Shown here: piece by piece, positions 6,500 through 9,908 of the stretch
Numbering within the stretch: position 1 is the first letter of the stretch
Layout of the letters: each line of letters begins with the position of its first letter
Assembly: GCA_027081375.1 (NCBI GenBank)
Contig: JALWKR010000290.1
Span: 1 to 9,908, forward strand
Source of the DNA: Persephonella sp.
Lineage (GTDB): Bacteria; Aquificota; Aquificia; Aquificales; Hydrogenothermaceae
Reading direction: 5' to 3'
Length of the DNA stretch: 9,908 nucleotides
Translations under genes and position numbers: made by a program
The notes under the pieces: model-generated
Told to the model about the DNA's origin: nothing
What the model saw: only the letters and a program-made list of their open reading frames with translations
Database searches by the model: none

Positions 6500-7657
6500 A
6501 TGATACCTTTTAACAGACCGGTGCTTACAGGAAAAGAACAAAAATACATAGCAGAAACATTTACAAAAAGAAAATTTTGTGGTGGAGGAGAGTTTAGCGA
6601 AAAATGTTCCAAATGGATTGAGAAAAAAACAGGAACAAAAAGAGCTTTAATAACAACTTCATGTACAGATGCATTAGAGATGTCTGCAATACTTTCTAAC
6701 ATTCAACCTGGGGATGAAGTAATAATGCCTTCTTTTACCTTTGTGTCTACTGCAACAGCTTTTGTCCTAAGAGGAGCAAAAATAAAGTTTGTTGATATTA
6801 GACCAGACACGATGAATATAGATGAAACAAAGATAGAGAATGCTATAACTTCAAGAACTAAGGCTATAGTTCCTGTTCATTATGCAGGAGTTGGATGTGA
6901 AATGGACACAATTAATGAGATAGCAAAAGAGTACAATCTATATGTTATAGAAGATGCAGCTCAGGGAGTAATGGCTTCTTACAAGGGGAAGGCTTTAGGC
7001 AGCATAGGAGATTTAGGATGCTACAGTTTTCATGAAACAAAAAATATACAATCAGGAGAAGGAGGAGCTCTTTTAGTAAATAACGAAAAACTTGTGTATA
7101 GAGCAGAGGTTATATATGAAAAGGGAACAAATAGACTTGCTTTTTCAAGGGGGCTAGTTGATAGATACACATGGATAGATGTTGGTTCTAGTTTTTTAGC
7201 TAGTGAGTTAAATGCAGCTTTTCTTTACGCTCAACTTGAGGATGCTCATCTAATAACAGATAGAAGGCTTAAACTCTGGAACAGATATTATGAAAATTTA
7301 AAACCCCTTGAGAAAAAAGAATATATAGAGCTTCCTAAAATACCTGAACACTGCCAGCATAATGGGCATATATTCTGGATAAAGGTTAAAGATAAAGAGG
7401 AAAGAACATCACTAATGAGCTTTCTAAAAAGTAAAGGGATACAGACAACATTCCACTACATACCACTTCATACTGCTCCTGCAGGGAAAAAATATGGAGA
7501 ATTTGTAGGGGAAGATGTGTACACAACAAGGGAAAGTGAAAGACTTATAAGACTTCCAATGTTTTACGATCTTCAGGAAAAAGAAGTGGATATGATATGT
7601 GACTATATAAATGTTTTCTTTATAAAGAAATCTGCTCTTTCAAGAACTTTCTACTAA
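6500..7657 (+). CDS. wecE: WecE-type dTDP-4-amino-4,6-dideoxygalactose transaminase (DegT/DnrJ/EryC1 family)
   Basis: This 385-residue PLP enzyme of the DegT/DnrJ/EryC1/StrS sugar-aminotransferase family matches the WecE (RffA) subgroup closely. From memory of E. coli WecE, the shared stretches include IQPGDEVIMPSFTFVSTA (68-85), RPDTMNIDET (101-110), VPVHYAGVGCEMDTI (124-138), EDAAQGVM (151-158) and SFHETKN (176-182, with the PLP lysine at K181, the same position as in E. coli). FHYIPLH, GEFVGEDVYTTRESERL and RLPMFY follow near the C terminus. WecE converts dTDP-4-keto-6-deoxyglucose to dTDP-4-amino-4,6-dideoxygalactose (Fuc4N) using glutamate. The product would be a donor sugar for the glycan made here. 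The last dozen residues (IKKSALSRTFY) extend past the usual end. AAAGGGGGAT before ATG 6500 is a good ribosome binding site, and the gap to the previous gene is 12 nt. Substrate specificity is inferred from similarity. Confidence 0.9.
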   Translation: MIPFNRPVLTGKEQKYIAETFTKRKFCGGGEFSEKCSKWIEKKTGTKRALITTSCTDALEMSAILSNIQPGDEVIMPSFTFVSTATAFVLRGAKIKFVDIRPDTMNIDETKIENAITSRTKAIVPVHYAGVGCEMDTINEIAKEYNLYVIEDAAQGVMASYKGKALGSIGDLGCYSFHETKNIQSGEGGALLVNNEKLVYRAEVIYEKGTNRLAFSRGLVDRYTWIDVGSSFLASELNAAFLYAQLEDAHLITDRRLKLWNRYYENLKPLEKKEYIELPKIPEHCQHNGHIFWIKVKDKEERTSLMSFLKSKGIQTTFHYIPLHTAPAGKKYGEFVGEDVYTTRESERLIRLPMFYDLQEKEVDMICDYINVFFIKKSALSRTFY

Positions 7658-7667
7658 GGAAAAAGCT

Positions 7668-9098
7668 TTGAGTATAAAAAATAAGGTAGTAAAGGGAGTC
7701 AAATGGACTGCCCTTTCTACTATTATTGCCACTTTTACACAGATAGCAAAGATAGCGGTACTTGCAAGGTTTCTCTCTCCTGAAGACTTTGGCTTAATGG
7801 CTATTGCTTCTGTAGTAGTTGGATTTACTCAAGTTTTTGCAGATGGGGGAGTTAGCAATGCTATTATATACAAACAAAAAATATCAGATAAGCAGCTAAG
7901 TAGTTTATACTGGTTCAATGTAATAGTGGGATTTATTTTGTTTTTGGTAATTATTTTGATATCTCCTGTGTTCTCCCATTTTTACAAAGAACCACAGCTT
8001 TTAAAGATTATTCCTATTCTTGGATTAACTGTTTTAATTCAAAGTTTCTCTTTTCAGTATAAAGCTCTGTTTGAGAAAGAGCTTCGTTTTAACACACTGG
8101 CAAAGATAGAGATTATTTCAAAAATAGTAAGTTTATTTGTCGCTGTTTTCCTTGCTTATAAAGACTTTGGTGTATATTCCCTTGTGTATTCTATGGTAGT
8201 TATGGTTTTAATAGAAACAGTGTTTCTTGTTTATAAAGGTTTTTATGTTCATAAACCTGTTTTTTATTTTTCATTAAAAGATATTTCCTTTTTTATTAAA
8301 TTTGGTTTATTTCAGCTTGGAGAGAGGATAACAAACTATATAAGCTCTCAGCTTGATGTTATCCTTATTGGAAAACTTCTTGGCACTGATACTGTTGGTG
8401 TTTACAGTGTTATAAAACAGCTTGTTATGAGGCCAGCTTATATCCTAAATCCTATAATCACAAGAGTGACATTTCCTGTTATGTCAAAGTTTCAAAATGA
8501 TATAGAAAAATTAAAAGATATATACCTGAAAACTATAAGATACGTTGTTTCAGTGAATTTTCCTGTTTATACATTTATGATTGTTTTGGCACCAATAATA
8601 ATAAAACTTCTTCTTGGGGAAAAATGGCTTCCTTATACTTTTGTGTTTCAGCTTTTATCTGTTTACTTTATGTTTAGAGCTGTAGGAAATCCTGTAGGGT
8701 CTTTAATTTTAGCTAGAGGTAGACCAGATATTGAGTTTTACTGGAATATAGTAATGCTTGTGTATATTCCTGCATGGATAGTAGCAGGGAGTTCTTTTGG
8801 TCTTGAAGGAGTAGCTGTATCTTTAGCTGTTTCTCATATTATTTTAGTTTTTATAGACTGGATGTTTCTTGTTAAACCTATGTGTAGAGCAGGTTTTATT
8901 GAGTATCACAGAGAGATAATACTTCCTTTGACTGTTTCTCTGATAACAGGTTTTCTAATGTATCTACCTTTAAAAATTATAAGTACTGTTTTTGTTTCTT
9001 TTGTATTTTCTTTGCTCCTTGGTTCTCTTTTTTATTTATCCCTTAGTTATTTCTTCAATAGAGAGTTTACAACCCTGATAAAAGAGTTTTTAAAGTAG
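7668..9098 (+). CDS. MOP-superfamily polysaccharide flippase (WzxC/TuaB type)
   Basis: This 476-residue, very hydrophobic protein has about 12-14 membrane segments and would flip lipid-linked sugar units across the inner membrane. The N terminus carries the signature of the WzxC/TuaB/colanic-exporter branch: VKGVKWTALS (8-17), AVLARFLSPEDFGLMAIA (30-47), FADGGVSNAIIYKQKIS (57-73) and LYWFNV (79-84), then FQYKALFEKELRFNTLAKIE around 129-148. GERITNYISSQLDVILIGK lies near the middle, another family feature. The start is a TTG at 7668, preceded by AAGGA at 7656-7660 with 7-nt spacing. That site overlaps the stop of the aminotransferase gene, so translation is probably coupled. It is the last gene of the operon. 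Pairing a flippase with a WecA-type initiator and Wza/Wzz proteins points to a Wzx/Wzy-type pathway, although no polymerase is visible. Confidence 0.88.
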   Translation: MSIKNKVVKGVKWTALSTIIATFTQIAKIAVLARFLSPEDFGLMAIASVVVGFTQVFADGGVSNAIIYKQKISDKQLSSLYWFNVIVGFILFLVIILISPVFSHFYKEPQLLKIIPILGLTVLIQSFSFQYKALFEKELRFNTLAKIEIISKIVSLFVAVFLAYKDFGVYSLVYSMVVMVLIETVFLVYKGFYVHKPVFYFSLKDISFFIKFGLFQLGERITNYISSQLDVILIGKLLGTDTVGVYSVIKQLVMRPAYILNPIITRVTFPVMSKFQNDIEKLKDIYLKTIRYVVSVNFPVYTFMIVLAPIIIKLLLGEKWLPYTFVFQLLSVYFMFRAVGNPVGSLILARGRPDIEFYWNIVMLVYIPAWIVAGSSFGLEGVAVSLAVSHIILVFIDWMFLVKPMCRAGFIEYHREIILPLTVSLITGFLMYLPLKIISTVFVSFVFSLLLGSLFYLSLSYFFNREFTTLIKEFLK

Positions 9099-9102
9099 AA
9101 AT

Positions 9103-9142
9103 TCCTTCCTTACAGCCGAAAAGGTTTATAAAAAAGGAAGGA
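9103..9142 (+). promoter_or_regulatory. Hairpin that can sequester the ribosome binding site of the helicase gene
   Basis: TCCTTCCTT (9103-9111) is perfectly complementary to AAGGAAGGA (9134-9142), giving a 9-bp stem with a 22-nt loop. The right arm is also the Shine-Dalgarno of the gene starting at 9148, so folding would block its translation. The left arm begins 4 nt after the flippase stop. No T tract follows, so this is not a standard intrinsic terminator, although termination at the end of the operon would otherwise be expected here. The function is inferred from structure. Confidence 0.45.
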
Positions 9143-9147
9143 CAGCC

Positions 9148-9908
9148 ATGGTAAAAACATCATTAATTCAGGTAGAAACCTGTGTTTTATTTCAAAATGA
9201 GAATGTAGTTGATGTTTCAGATAACCTTCTTAAAGATATTCCTGACTTTAAAATTCTTGGAAAAAAATTTTTAAAAGGAGAAGGATTTAACATATCTCAG
9301 TTAAAAGAGAAAAAAGGAAAAAGAAAAACAAAACAAAATCTAAAAAATGTATCTATATTTGACATTATTATGCCTGTTTTAATGCCTGAGATAGATTTTG
9401 ATCTTCCACAGGAATTGACATTCCCGTCAGAACTTTTTCCATATCAGGTTCAGGGAGTAAAGTTTCTTATTAGCAACAGATCTGCACTTTTAGCAGACCA
9501 GATGGGAACAGGTAAAACTGTCCAGACAACAACAGCTTTAAGAATACTGTTTATAAAAGGAGAAATAAAAAAAGGAATTATAGTTGTTCCATCAAACCTT
9601 ATATCTGTATGGGAAGAGCATATAAAGAAATGGGCACCAGAAGTTCAGTTTGTAACTGTAAGGGATACAAGAGAAGGAAGAAAGATTCTATGGAATGTTA
9701 AATCCCATCTATACATAATCAGCTACGACACACTAAAAAATGATTACAAGTATGAAAAGGAAATGTTAAAGGAGTTTGCTAAAGATTTAGACATTGTTGT
9801 TTTAGATGAAGCCCATAATATTAAAAATCCTGACGCAAAAAAGACTAAAGCTGTAAGATTTATAAGCAGGTATGCAAAATACAGATGGGCTTTAAGTGGA
9901 ACACCTCT
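9148..9908 (+). CDS. SNF2-family DEAH-box helicase/ATPase, N-terminal part (runs off right edge)
   Basis: About 253 codons are visible with no stop before the edge. After an N-terminal stretch of about 95 residues that I do not recognise, the SNF2/SF2 ATPase begins. It shows a Q-like element FPYQVQGVKFL (97-107), motif I LLADQMGTGKT with Lys123, motif Ia IVVPSNLISVWEEHIKKW, motif II LDEAHNIKNP with DEAH at 220-223, and motif III ALSGTP at the very end. Leu-Asp-Glu-Ala-His followed by xIKNP is typical of bacterial SNF2 proteins, which use ATP to move along double-stranded DNA and remodel bound proteins (RapA, HepA and relatives). The ATG at 9148 is well supported by AAGGAAGGA 5 nt upstream. 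It lies 49 nt past the polysaccharide operon and shows no functional link to it. Whether a nuclease or other domain is fused downstream cannot be seen. Confidence 0.87.
   Translation, partial: MVKTSLIQVETCVLFQNENVVDVSDNLLKDIPDFKILGKKFLKGEGFNISQLKEKKGKRKTKQNLKNVSIFDIIMPVLMPEIDFDLPQELTFPSELFPYQVQGVKFLISNRSALLADQMGTGKTVQTTTALRILFIKGEIKKGIIVVPSNLISVWEEHIKKWAPEVQFVTVRDTREGRKILWNVKSHLYIISYDTLKNDYKYEKEMLKEFAKDLDIVVLDEAHNIKNPDAKKTKAVRFISRYAKYRWALSGTP

Noticed and set aside
6346..6702. Minus-strand reading frame of 118 residues across the GT2 and aminotransferase junction
   Set aside because: It lies antisense to two well-supported genes and over their ribosome binding site. The product resembles no family and is a shadow frame.
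1..9908. CRISPR arrays, tRNA or rRNA genes, insertion sequences
   Set aside because: I scanned for regularly spaced repeats, cloverleaf-type sequences, transposase motifs and terminal inverted repeats and saw none. The only repeats are the short ones listed.

Overview
The window is an AT-rich bacterial stretch (roughly one third G+C by eye). Its plus-strand genes are purine-loaded and rich in AGA and ATA codons, and the proteins are rich in Lys, Glu and Ile. This style fits a thermophile such as a low-GC member of the Aquificales (Sulfurihydrogenibium or Persephonella type). That placement is an inference from composition, not from a marker gene.

Left end, minus strand: the 5' part of a dprA-like DNA-processing gene runs off the edge (1-212). 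It is followed by a short intergenic stretch with a strong GC-rich hairpin (274-293) and a small secreted DUF302 protein (303-800). An intergenic region of about 218 bp (801-1018) separates this gene from a divergent plus-strand operon. It holds phased 9-bp repeats that overlap candidate -35 boxes.

Centre, plus strand, 1019-9098: six tightly packed genes (from 4-nt overlaps to gaps of 14 nt at most) form a polysaccharide biosynthesis and export operon. The order is a WecA-type polyprenyl-phosphate sugar-1-phosphate transferase, a Wza-like outer-membrane lipoprotein, a Wzz/Wzc-like chain-length and export protein, a family 2 glycosyltransferase, a WecE-type sugar aminotransferase and a WzxC/TuaB-type flippase. 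The logic is as follows. WecA loads the first sugar on the lipid carrier, WecE makes a dTDP-4-amino-4,6-dideoxy sugar, and the GT2 extends the unit. The flippase moves it across the inner membrane, and the Wzz/Wza pair handles assembly and export. No Wzy polymerase, and no other sugar-nucleotide enzyme or glycosyltransferase, is visible, so further genes must lie elsewhere or the glycan is very simple.

Right end: after 49 nt, the last of which contain a hairpin able to hide the ribosome binding site, a SNF2-family (DEAH-box) helicase gene begins at 9148 and runs off the window.

The most unusual object is the Wzc-like protein (2949-5606). It keeps the overall layout of a periplasmic Wzz part fused to a cytoplasmic BY-kinase fold, but its Walker A, A' and B motifs are all degraded. 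An extra charged helical insert of about 120 residues splits the kinase fold, and there is no tyrosine cluster at the C terminus. It looks like a pseudokinase that has been rebuilt rather than simply lost.
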